A DNA stretch of 14,339 nucleotides from Chloroflexota bacterium (GTDB taxonomy: Bacteria > Chloroflexota > Dehalococcoidia > SM23-28-2 > RBG-16-64-32). Where the stretch lies: assembly GCA_022564695.1 (NCBI GenBank), contig JADFKX010000040.1:1-14339 (forward strand), in the 5' to 3' direction. Numbering within the stretch: position 1 is the first letter of the stretch; the number at the start of each line of letters is the position of its first letter. Below, piece by piece: positions 6,367 through 13,342 of this stretch. Made by a program: the position numbers and the translations under genes. The notes under the pieces were generated by a model. It saw nothing but the letters and a program-made list of their open reading frames with translations, did no database searches and had not been told where the DNA came from.

Positions 6367-7035
6367 ATGCTCATCCTCGCCTCCGTCTCCCCACGCCGCC
6401 GCGATCTGCTCGCCCGGCTAGACCTGCCGTTCAAGGTAGTCGCCTCGCGCGTAGACGAAGGGGCGCTGCGGGGCCGCCCTGAGCCCATCGCCCGTCGCTT
6501 GGCCGCCGCCAAAGCGCGCGCCGTCGCCGCAGAGCGCCCCGATGCGATCATCCTCGCTGCCGACACCGTCGTCGCCCATCGCGGCACCCTGCTCGGCAAG
6601 CCCCGCGACGCGGACGAGGCGCAGGCGATGCTCCAGCGCCTCCGCGGCCGCGTCCATCGAGTGGTCACCGCCGTGGCCGTTTTGCCTCCTGGTCGACGCC
6701 GTCCCCTCATCGATCACGCAACTACCTACGTCACGATTCGCCGCTACACGGACGCCGACATCGCCGCCTCCATCGCCCGTGGCGATCCCTTCGACAAGGC
6801 CGGCGCCTACGCCATCCAGGATGAGCGGCTGGCGCCCGTGGCGCGGTATCACGCCCCGCCTGGGCCGCCTGTCAGCCGACCTGTCGGCTCCGGCGGGCAG
6901 GGCTGCTACTGCAACGTGATGGGTCTGCCCCTGTGGACGGCGATGCGCTTGCTGGAACGGGCAGGTCTCGACATAACGCATATCAGCGCAGTGGATCTCC
7001 TGCCCCAGTGCGCAAAGTGTCCGCTGGCGCCCTAG
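6367..7035 (+). CDS. maf: Maf-family nucleoside triphosphate pyrophosphatase
   Basis: This 222-residue cytoplasmic protein should hydrolyse non-canonical or modified nucleoside triphosphates to monophosphates and so keep them out of DNA or RNA. The N-terminal LASVSPRR (4-11) is the Maf substrate loop. ADTVV (65-69) carries the catalytic Asp66, GKP (77-79) and the DKAGAYAIQ segment (143-151) are in the family order, and CNVMGLPLW follows (182-190). Between AIQ and CNV the protein has about 17 more residues than usual. This extra segment (about 162-178, Pro/Gly-rich) is encoded by a palindromic sequence at 6865-6896. The frame is open to 6274, but that would overlap the rlmD-like gene, and the family begins at the ATG at 6367. 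No Shine-Dalgarno is seen, so coupling to the upstream gene is likely. The C-terminal tail (about 205-222) contains two Cys. Confidence 0.92.
   Translation: MLILASVSPRRRDLLARLDLPFKVVASRVDEGALRGRPEPIARRLAAAKARAVAAERPDAIILAADTVVAHRGTLLGKPRDADEAQAMLQRLRGRVHRVVTAVAVLPPGRRRPLIDHATTYVTIRRYTDADIAASIARGDPFDKAGAYAIQDERLAPVARYHAPPGPPVSRPVGSGGQGCYCNVMGLPLWTAMRLLERAGLDITHISAVDLLPQCAKCPLAP
6865..6896 (+). repeat. in-frame palindrome inside maf
   Basis: AGCCGA (6874-6879) pairs with TCGGCT (6884-6889) around CCTG, and an outer CCGCC (6865-6869) pairs with GGCGG (6892-6896). Weaker pairing extends the stem further. It encodes residues about 167-177 of Maf, which other family members lack. GTCAGCC, TGTCG and CGGCG occur in the same order in the intergenic hairpins at 12332-12364. 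Confidence 0.6.
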
Positions 7036-7138
7036 AGCGCTGCGACGCCCCACTCTAAGACGCTGGCTGAAGTATCTAATTTACCAAACGTTCACCGAAT
7101 GAGCGGTTATATTCGCCCCAAAATTGAACCCGCTGCGC

Positions 7139-7144
7139 TATAAA
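7139..7144 (+). promoter_or_regulatory. possible -10 of the Tad-like gene
   Basis: TATAAA (five of six matches) lies about 71 bases before the start at 7215. No -35 is found at a standard distance; a TTGAAC at 7124-7129 is too close. A TATATT at 7109-7114 is an alternative. Confidence 0.3.
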
Positions 7145-7204
7145 CGAAGTAGACGTTACGAGCGTCAGCCCAGCGCTCCGTTCTGATTGTTGAGGGTTTG
7201 GGAC

Positions 7205-7210
7205 GGAGGA
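7205..7210 (+). promoter_or_regulatory. Shine-Dalgarno that decides the start of the Tad-like gene
   Basis: GGAGGA lies four bases before the ATG at 7215 but only one base before the in-frame GTG at 7212. The spacing favours the ATG, although it is still rather short. Confidence 0.6.
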
Positions 7211-7214
7211 AGTG

Positions 7215-8516
7215 ATGGAACCTATAAACGCTCGCGGCCGCCGGGAGAGCGGCCAGGTGCTCATCATGTTCCTCCTCGCGTTCGGCGTCCTCATGGGCTT
7301 CGTCGCCATGTCCATCGACGTGGGCATGATCCTCCAGGAGAGGCGTAGCCTGCAGAACGCCGCCGACGCCGCCGCTCTGGCCGGCGTCTCAGAGCTGCCG
7401 GATTCCCCTGGCGCGGCCACAGCCAACGCCCTGGAGTGGGCGGAGAACAACGGCTACACGGGCGAGAACGGCGCAATCATCACCGTGAACACCCCCTACC
7501 AGGGCGACCCCAACTCCGTTGAGGTCATCATCGAAGTTGAGATGCCGTTCATCTTCGCCCGCGCTCTGGGGCTGGAGAGCACCGACGTCAGCGCCCGCGC
7601 CGTCGCTGGCATCGCCCCAGCAACAATCGGCAACAACGCCGCGATCCTCATCCTCAACGAACACGAGTGCAGCGCTTTCCAGATGGTCGGCACCACCGAT
7701 CTGTCGATCACCAACAGCGGTGCCATCATGGTCAACTCGGACTGCGACAGCGAACAAAATGGGGCGATCAATAAAGGGGGGAGCAGTGTCGCGACGGTGG
7801 AGGGCGGGATCTTCTACTACGAAGATGGTAGCTGGTCCATTTCTGGCTCGGGTGCTCTGGACCCAGAGCCGGAGACGGTCTCCTACCGGACTTCCGACCC
7901 CCTAGCCGGCCTGACGCCCCCGTATCCGTACGTTGTTGATACCTCACCTGACTCAGGCGGCACCGTGGCCGACCCCAAGACCCTCAACGTCAACGGCGCC
8001 GCTGCGACTCTCCATCCGGGCGTCTATTGGGGTGGCATGCAGATTCAGGCGGAGAACGTGACCCTGCTCCCCGGGACTTACATCATGGCCGGTGGAGGCT
8101 TTGCAGCCTCTAGCAGCGGAACGATCAGCGGGGACGAGGTCTTCATCTACAACACCTTCGACCCCGAAAAACCAAATGCCCCAGACGGAAAGTGCGGGCC
8201 CATCGACCTGCGTGGATCCGCTGCTTACACCTTCACCGCTCCGACCAGCGGCGCCTACAAAGACGTGCTCTTCTGGCAGGACGAAGCCTGCACCAACGCC
8301 GTCAGGATCGCAGGAAGCGGCGATGGGGGCGGCGGGAGTAGTGGCATCTTTTATGTCTCCAGCGCAGAGTTGGAGCTGGTAGGGGGTGGTGATCTAGGCG
8401 CCCTGCAGATGATCGTCGACACGATCAAAATCGGGGGCGGCGGCGTGATCAATATCAGCTACTACCCCTACGTCGACATACCAGTGCCAGGCCATGGCCC
8501 CAAGCTGGTGGAGTAG
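7215..8516 (+). CDS. Tad/TadG-like secreted surface protein with a beta-rich C-terminal region
   Basis: This 433-residue protein begins with a TadE/TadG-type leader: RRESGQV (9-15), a hydrophobic helix (14-37) and then SIDVGMILQERRSLQNAADAAALAG (pieces at 33-57), which is the hallmark of putative Flp-pilus-assembly TadG-like proteins. It is therefore probably anchored in the membrane and exposed outside. Residues about 140-433 are rich in Gly, Ser, Thr and Asn. TLHPGVYWGGMQI, VTLLPGTYIMAGGG and IKIGGGGVINIS suggest a repeated beta-strand or beta-helix-like fold, as in many surface adhesins. Four Cys (152, 177, 327, 359) could form disulphides outside the cell. No other tad or pilus gene lies in the window. 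A Shine-Dalgarno GGAGGA supports the ATG at 7215. The exact function is unknown. No terminator with a T-tract follows the stop. Confidence 0.8.
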   Translation: MEPINARGRRESGQVLIMFLLAFGVLMGFVAMSIDVGMILQERRSLQNAADAAALAGVSELPDSPGAATANALEWAENNGYTGENGAIITVNTPYQGDPNSVEVIIEVEMPFIFARALGLESTDVSARAVAGIAPATIGNNAAILILNEHECSAFQMVGTTDLSITNSGAIMVNSDCDSEQNGAINKGGSSVATVEGGIFYYEDGSWSISGSGALDPEPETVSYRTSDPLAGLTPPYPYVVDTSPDSGGTVADPKTLNVNGAAATLHPGVYWGGMQIQAENVTLLPGTYIMAGGGFAASSSGTISGDEVFIYNTFDPEKPNAPDGKCGPIDLRGSAAYTFTAPTSGAYKDVLFWQDEACTNAVRIAGSGDGGGGSSGIFYVSSAELELVGGGDLGALQMIVDTIKIGGGGVINISYYPYVDIPVPGHGPKLVE

Positions 8517-8599
8517 CCCCTAGCCCGCTAGTTTCGCGGCTCCATCACACACCGCTGGCCCCTGTGTCACACTCGCAGGTGCCAACAGCATTTCGACCG

Positions 8600-8628
8600 T
8601 TGCCCGTGCACCCGAACACCTGTATCAT
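8600..8628 (+). promoter_or_regulatory. promoter of pcrA, leaderless
   Basis: TTGCCC (8600-8605) and TATCAT (8623-8628, five of six) are 17 bases apart. The ATG at 8635 begins seven bases after the -10, where transcription should start. There is no Shine-Dalgarno, so the message is probably leaderless. Confidence 0.6.
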
Positions 8629-8634
8629 TCGGGC

Positions 8635-11034
8635 ATGACCACCCCCACCCGGAGCCCCATCCTGTCCCCCCTTAACCCCCGCCAGCGGGAGGCCGTGGAG
8701 CATACGGATGGCCCCCTCCTCATCCTCGCCGGCCCCGGCTCAGGCAAGACCCGCGTCATCGCCCACCGCGCCGCCTACCTCATCGCTGAGGCCAATGTCC
8801 ATCCCCGTCGTATCCTCGCCGTCACCTTCACCAACAAGGCCGCCCGCGAGCTGCGTGACCGCATCTTCGCCCTCGTCGGACAGGAGCGTGCCCAGGACAT
8901 CAGCCTCGGCACCTTCCACGCCGTCTGCGCCCGCACCCTCCGCATCGATGGCGAGCAGATCGGCGTACCCCGCACCTTCGCCATCTACGACGCCACCGAC
9001 CAGATCGCCGCCGTCAAGCAGGCGATGCAGGACCTGGCGCTGGACCCCAAACGCATCGCCCCCCGCGCCGTCCTCTCCGCCATCTCCCGCGCCAAGAGCG
9101 AGCTACAGAATCCGCGCCAGTACGCCGCCCTCGTCGCAGACTACTTCCAGGAGGTAACCTCCCGCGTCTTCCTCCGCTATCAGGACATACTGGAGCAGAA
9201 CTCCGCCCTGGATTTCGACGACATCCTCAACAAGACGGTGGAGCTGTTCCAGGAGCGCCAGGAAGTCCTGGAGAAGCACGCGGAGCGCTACCTTCACATC
9301 CACGTCGACGAGTTCCAGGACACCAACATCGCCCAGTACATCCTCGCCAAGCAGTGGGCCAGCCGCCACCGCAACATCTGCGTCGTCGGCGACCCCGACC
9401 AGTCGATCTACACCTGGCGCGCCGCCGACATCCGCAACATCCTCAACTTCGAGCACGACTTCACAGACGCCGCCGTGGTCATCCTTGACCAGAACTATCG
9501 CTCCACCCAGACCATCCTGGACTCCGCCCACAGCGTCATCGCGGTCAACAAGCAGCGTAAGGAGAAGAACCTCTGGACGGAGAACGGCCCCGGCCGGCCT
9601 ATCACCGTCTACGAGGCGTACGACGAGGAGAGCGAAGCCGCCTTCGTCATTGACGAGGTGAAGCGGTTGGTCAAGGAGGAGAAGCTTCCGCTTCGGGGCT
9701 TCGCCGTCATGTACCGCACCAACGCCCAGTCGCGCCCCTTGGAAGAAGCGTTCGTCCGTCGCAACATCCCCCATCGCCTCGTCGGCGGCACCCGCTTCTA
9801 CGAGCGTCGCGAAGTCAAAGACCTCTTAGCCTACTTCCGGCTGGTGCACAACCCGTTCGACTCCGTTGCCCTGATGCGCGTCATCAACGTGCCGACACGC
9901 GGTATTGGCGATCGCACTCTGGCTGAGCTCAGCCGCTGGTCAGGCGAGCAGTCCATTCCCGCCTACGCCGCCCTCCAGCTCATCGCAGACGCTGAGCGCG
10001 ACTCGCTGGAAAATTCCGCTCATGGTGTCCGCTTTGCGGACTCCGATGCTCCGCTCGGAGCGACCGCCGAAGTGCAAACGACTGCTGGCGCCCACCCATT
10101 CCAGAGGCGGACAGTGGGCGCCCTCCTCCGCTTCCTCGGCATCCTTAACGAGCTTATCGCCGTCGCACAGAAGGAATCGCTCTCCGAGCTGCTGGATACG
10201 ATCATCGATCGTACCGGCTACCGTGAGTACCTCCTCGGCGGGGAGCGAGGCAGCCTCCCGGACGGCGAAGATCGCTGGGAGAACGTCCAGGAGCTGCGCA
10301 CCGTCGCCGCCCAGTACGACGAGCTCAAGCCGGAGCACCCAGACGGGTCCGTCCTGGGCGCTCTCTCCTCCTTCCTTGAGGACGCCGCCCTCATCACCGA
10401 CGTGGACGGATACGATGAGAAGGCCGACGCCGTCACCCTTATCACCCTCCACGCCGCCAAAGGGCTGGAGTTCCCCGTCGTGTTTATGGTTGGCCTGGAG
10501 GAGGGGCTGCTGCCCCACATGCGCTCCCTAGAGAGCGGAGACCCCGCCCAGCTGGAGGAGGAGCGTCGCCTCTGCTACGTCGGCATGACCCGCGCCAAGG
10601 AGCACCTCTACCTCATCCGCGCCTCCCGTCGCTCCTTCGGCCGCACAAGCGCCGGTTTCGGCGGTGGCCACAACCCACCCTCGCGCTTCCTGGCGGACAT
10701 CCCTCTGGAGCTGATCGCTCAACCTGAGCGCGTCGAAACGCCCACCCTCCTGCCCCAGCGACACCGCTACGGCGTCACCGCGCAGCCTGTACGGGCGCAT
10801 CGCGATGCGCCCTCAGGGGAGGCCGCTGCCCCCATCGAGATGTTCGCTGCCGGCGACCACGTCCGCCACCCCAAGTTCGGACAGGGGATCGTCGTCTCCT
10901 GCCAGCCCTCCAGCAGCGACTATCAGATTGTCGTCGCCTTCAAGGGCGAGGCCGGCATCAAGAAGCTGCTCCTCTCCTTCGCGCCCTTGGAGAAGATAGA
11001 TGGGGCCGTGCCTGGCGCCGATGATGTAGGATAG
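8635..11034 (+). CDS. pcrA: UvrD/PcrA-type superfamily 1 DNA helicase
   Basis: This 799-residue ATP-dependent 3'-5' helicase is expected to act in repair, replication restart and removal of RecA filaments. The Q motif LNPRQREAV (13-21), Walker A GPGSGKT (33-39), motif Ia TFTNKAA (64-70), motif II VDEFQDT (224-230), motif III GDPDQSIYTWR (252-262), motif IV QNYRST (286-291), motif V TLHAAKGLEF (604-613) and motif VI CYVGMTRAK (647-655) are all present. Motif II has Phe where Tyr is common. The C-terminal domain (738-788, GDHVRHPKFGQG...) is the Tudor-like PcrA tail. Two extra segments stand out: residues about 459-491, roughly 30 more than usual in the 2B region, and 716-731 in the linker. Both are encoded by palindromic DNA and keep the frame. 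The ATG at 8635 coincides with the predicted transcription start. Confidence 0.95.
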   Translation: MTTPTRSPILSPLNPRQREAVEHTDGPLLILAGPGSGKTRVIAHRAAYLIAEANVHPRRILAVTFTNKAARELRDRIFALVGQERAQDISLGTFHAVCARTLRIDGEQIGVPRTFAIYDATDQIAAVKQAMQDLALDPKRIAPRAVLSAISRAKSELQNPRQYAALVADYFQEVTSRVFLRYQDILEQNSALDFDDILNKTVELFQERQEVLEKHAERYLHIHVDEFQDTNIAQYILAKQWASRHRNICVVGDPDQSIYTWRAADIRNILNFEHDFTDAAVVILDQNYRSTQTILDSAHSVIAVNKQRKEKNLWTENGPGRPITVYEAYDEESEAAFVIDEVKRLVKEEKLPLRGFAVMYRTNAQSRPLEEAFVRRNIPHRLVGGTRFYERREVKDLLAYFRLVHNPFDSVALMRVINVPTRGIGDRTLAELSRWSGEQSIPAYAALQLIADAERDSLENSAHGVRFADSDAPLGATAEVQTTAGAHPFQRRTVGALLRFLGILNELIAVAQKESLSELLDTIIDRTGYREYLLGGERGSLPDGEDRWENVQELRTVAAQYDELKPEHPDGSVLGALSSFLEDAALITDVDGYDEKADAVTLITLHAAKGLEFPVVFMVGLEEGLLPHMRSLESGDPAQLEEERRLCYVGMTRAKEHLYLIRASRRSFGRTSAGFGGGHNPPSRFLADIPLELIAQPERVETPTLLPQRHRYGVTAQPVRAHRDAPSGEAAAPIEMFAAGDHVRHPKFGQGIVVSCQPSSSDYQIVVAFKGEAGIKKLLLSFAPLEKIDGAVPGADDVG
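10027..10061 (+). repeat. in-frame double hairpin inside pcrA (2B region)
   Basis: GTCCGC (10027-10032) pairs with GCGGAC (10036-10041) around TTT. GCTCCG (10048-10053) pairs perfectly with CGGAGC (10056-10061) around CT. The element encodes residues of an extra segment of about 30 amino acids in PcrA. An alternative CTCCGA/TCGGAG pairing (10041-10060) is also possible. Confidence 0.75.
10781..10826 (+). repeat. 46-base palindromic repeat inside pcrA (linker), copy A
   Basis: This stretch matches 12264-12309 at 40 of 46 positions by direct comparison. Its core, 10793-10812, is a perfect 20-base palindrome (GGGCGCAT, CGCG, ATGCGCCC). It encodes residues about 716-731 in the variable linker before the C-terminal domain. 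Confidence 0.85.
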
Positions 11035-11065
11035 TACCGCCGTTACCAGAAGGAGGCAACCCACC

Positions 11066-12238
11066 ATGACGACAGCCATTGAGACCCACGGCGCCTGCGA
11101 TAGCCGCTTCAACGCCGTCAAGGACGCTTTCGCGGAGAACTTCCCCGCCCACGGCGAGGTGGGCGCCGCCGTGGCCGTGATGGTGGACGGCGAGTTAGTC
11201 GTCGACCTCTGGGCGGGCCACGCAGATCCAGCCCGCACCCGCCCCTGGGAGCGCGACACGATAGTCAACGTCTACTCGACGACGAAGGGGATGACCGCCA
11301 TCTGCGCCCATCGCCTCGTTGACCAGGGGTTGCTGGACCTGGACGCGCCGGTGGCGAAGTACTGGCCGGAGTTCGCGCAGGCCGGCAAGGAGAAGCTGCC
11401 GGTGCGCTACCTGCTCAGCCATCGCGCTGGCCTGCCGGCGGTCAAGGACGTCTTGCCGGCCGGTTCGATCTACAAGTGGGACGTGATGACGGCGGCGCTG
11501 GCGGCCCAGGAGCCGTGGTGGGAGCCGGGTACGCAGCACGGCTACCACGCCCTCACGTTTGGCTGGCTAGTCGGCGAGCTGGTGCGACGGATCACCGGCA
11601 AGAGCCTCGGCACATACTTCCGAGAGGAGGTCGCAGAGCCGCTGGGCCTGGACTTCCACATCGGCCTGGCGGAGGAGCACGACGCGCGGACGGCGGAGAT
11701 GATCCCGGCGCCGCTGCCCCAGCCCGGCGATACCAATCCCCTGGCCCAGATACTTAGTAAACCGGGGTCCATGCCGTTCAAGGCGTTCATCGTCTCGCCG
11801 GACATAATGCAGCCGGGCCACGTGAATACGCGACAGTGGCGGGCCGCCGAGATACCCGCGGCCAACGGGCATGGCAACGCCCGCGCCCTGGCGCGGGTCT
11901 ACGGGGCGCTGGCCCGCGGCGGCGAGCTGGACGGCGTGTGCGTCCTCAGCCCGGAAGCCATCGACCGGGCGATTGTGGAGCAGTCCATCGGGCCGGATGC
12001 GGTGCTGGCAGGCCTGCCCACCCGCTTCGGCCTGGGCTTCATCCTTACCATGCCCGATGCACCGCTAGGGCCCAATCCGCGGACGTTTGGGCACCCGGGC
12101 ATGGGCGGGTCGCTGGGTTTCGCCGACCCGGACGCGAAAGTCGGCTTCGGCTACGTGATGAACAAGATGATCGCCACCCCTGACCTCATCGACCCGCGCT
12201 GGCCATCGCTGATCGATGCTGTGTACGCCTCTTTGTAG
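11066..12238 (+). CDS. beta-lactamase-fold serine hydrolase (class C / EstB-like esterase family)
   Basis: This 390-residue enzyme belongs to the penicillin-binding-protein/beta-lactamase superfamily. The SxxK motif STTK is at 71-74, with Ser71 as nucleophile and Lys74 as base. The Tyr motif is YHA (160-162), where true class C beta-lactamases have Tyr-x-Asn. HPG (343-345) sits where KTG is found in beta-lactamases. The missing Asn and the HxG form are typical of the esterase branch, so an esterase or amide hydrolase is more likely than antibiotic resistance. I see no signal peptide, so it is probably cytoplasmic. AAGGAGG at 11050-11056, nine bases before the ATG, supports the start. It begins 31 bases after pcrA and may be read through from it. 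Its substrate is unknown. Confidence 0.88.
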   Translation: MTTAIETHGACDSRFNAVKDAFAENFPAHGEVGAAVAVMVDGELVVDLWAGHADPARTRPWERDTIVNVYSTTKGMTAICAHRLVDQGLLDLDAPVAKYWPEFAQAGKEKLPVRYLLSHRAGLPAVKDVLPAGSIYKWDVMTAALAAQEPWWEPGTQHGYHALTFGWLVGELVRRITGKSLGTYFREEVAEPLGLDFHIGLAEEHDARTAEMIPAPLPQPGDTNPLAQILSKPGSMPFKAFIVSPDIMQPGHVNTRQWRAAEIPAANGHGNARALARVYGALARGGELDGVCVLSPEAIDRAIVEQSIGPDAVLAGLPTRFGLGFILTMPDAPLGPNPRTFGHPGMGGSLGFADPDAKVGFGYVMNKMIATPDLIDPRWPSLIDAVYASL

Positions 12239-12239
12239 A

Positions 12240-12265
12240 CGCGGCTCCGCCTCCAGCAAGCCGCG
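12240..12265 (+). repeat. hairpin after the serine hydrolase stop
   Basis: CGCGGCT (12240-12246) pairs perfectly with AGCCGCG (12259-12265). It begins one base after the stop codon. No T-tract follows, so it may protect the mRNA 3' end or be part of the repeat cluster that follows. Confidence 0.55.
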
Positions 12266-12309
12266 CAGCCTGTAGGGGCGCATCGCAATGCGCCCCTAGG
12301 GGTGGACGC
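12264..12309 (+). repeat. 46-base palindromic repeat, intergenic copy B
   Basis: This copy matches the pcrA element at 10781-10826 at 40 of 46 positions. Its core is an 11-base perfect stem, TAGGGGCGCAT (12273-12283) with ATGCGCCCCTA (12288-12298), around CGCA. The stem is longer than in copy A, which suggests that it is closer to the original element. Confidence 0.85.
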
Positions 12310-12364
12310 CTGACGGCACCCGGCTCTGAAGGACAGGCGTCAGCCTGTCGTCGCCATCGGCGAC
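12305..12364 (+). repeat. hairpin cluster between the hydrolase and mscS
   Basis: GACGCCTG (12305-12312) can pair with CAGGCGTC (12334-12341). Alternatively GACAGGC (12332-12338) pairs with GCCTGTC (12343-12349). GTCGCC (12350-12355) then pairs with GGCGAC (12359-12364) around ATC. The competing foldings and lack of a T-run point to a repeat cluster rather than a simple terminator. Confidence 0.65.
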
Positions 12365-12442
12365 CTCTCGCGTTGCTCTTGCCTCCGCTGCCCCCTTCCG
12401 CTAGCCTAGACGCGACCCGTTAACTAAAAGGAGGCCACCCCA

Positions 12443-13336
12443 ATGCTCCCGTACCTCATCACCGGCGACGACTTCACCGACTGGCTGACCGGCGACGGCA
12501 TCCGCATCGCTGCCATCGTTGGTGTCGCCGTTGCCATAGATTTAGCCCTCCACCGCATTATCCCCCGCGCCCTGCGGCTCACCGTGGAGCGGCAGATGAA
12601 ACAGCGGGATGAGGAGGAGATACAGCAGCGGGTGGACACCCTCTCATCCGTCTTCACCGCCGGCGGACGCGTGATAATCGTTCTGGTGACTCTCCTCACC
12701 CTCATGCCCCTGGCCGGCATCAGCATCGGCCCCCTGCTGGCTGGCGTCGGCATCCTGGGCCTCGCCGTTGGCTTCGGCGCCCAGAGCCTGGTCAAGGACG
12801 TCATCAGCGGCCTGTTCATCCTCCTCGACAACCAGTACTCCAAGGGCGATGTGGTGACCGTGGGCGGCATCTCCGGCCTCGTCGAGGACGTGGGCATACG
12901 ACGCACCGTCCTGCGCGACCTGGACGGCATCGTCCACTATATCCCCAACGGGGAGATCGCCGTCGCCTCCAACTTCACCCAGGAGTACTCCCGCGTCAAC
13001 CTCAACGTCGGCGTCTCCTACAGCGAAGACCTCGACCACGTCATGCGGGTCATCGACCGCGTGGGCGAAGAGATGGCCGCCGATCCGAAATGGGCGCCCG
13101 CTATCATCACCCCGCCCAAGTCGTTGCGGGTGGATAACCTGGGCGACTCCGGCATCGACATCAAGGTTGTCGGAGATACGAAGCCGATCAAGCAGTGGGA
13201 GATCATGGGCGAGCTCCGCAAGCGCATCAAGAAGGCGTTCGACGAAGAGGGTATCGAGATACCGTACCCGCACCGTGTGATCGTCACTCGCGGCGCCAAG
13301 GCCACCGACATCCCGGAGACCAAGAGCGAAGGGTAG
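12443..13336 (+). CDS. mscS: MscS-family small-conductance mechanosensitive channel
   Basis: This 297-residue membrane channel should release solutes under hypo-osmotic stress. Helices lie at about 20-38 and 76-96, and the pore-lining TM3 spans about 98-127 with the Gly/Ala-rich pattern AGVGILGLAVGFGAQSLVKD of MscS. The beta domain (about 128-185) has YSKGDVV, GLVEDVGIRRTVLRD and the signature YIPNGEI (166-172). The alpha/beta domain runs to about 284. The region 49-70 is charged and helical. The family forms heptamers, which is inferred here. AAAGGAGG (12427-12434), eight bases before the ATG, supports the start. Upstream lies the hairpin cluster. It converges on rtcB, with six bases between the stops and no room for a separate terminator. 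Confidence 0.93.
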   Translation: MLPYLITGDDFTDWLTGDGIRIAAIVGVAVAIDLALHRIIPRALRLTVERQMKQRDEEEIQQRVDTLSSVFTAGGRVIIVLVTLLTLMPLAGISIGPLLAGVGILGLAVGFGAQSLVKDVISGLFILLDNQYSKGDVVTVGGISGLVEDVGIRRTVLRDLDGIVHYIPNGEIAVASNFTQEYSRVNLNVGVSYSEDLDHVMRVIDRVGEEMAADPKWAPAIITPPKSLRVDNLGDSGIDIKVVGDTKPIKQWEIMGELRKRIKKAFDEEGIEIPYPHRVIVTRGAKATDIPETKSEG

Positions 13337-13342
13337 GCCGCC

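Noticed and set aside
9103..9774. Long minus-strand open frame (223 codons) opposite pcrA.
   Set aside because: It is antisense to confirmed helicase motifs, has low-complexity Val/Asp/Gly/Leu-rich composition and arises from GC-rich codon bias.
11066..12238. Serine hydrolase as an antibiotic-resistance beta-lactamase.
   Set aside because: The Tyr-x-Asn motif is YHA and the KTG position is HPG, and there is no signal peptide, so the esterase branch is more likely.
10781..12364. A CRISPR array or intact insertion sequence formed by the repeats.
   Set aside because: The repeats are few and irregularly spaced, with no spacers, cas genes, transposase or target-site duplication.
12644..13273. 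Minus-strand open frame of 209 codons opposite mscS.
   Set aside because: It mirrors the conserved MscS sequence, is rich in Asp, Val, Gly and His, and has no family resemblance.
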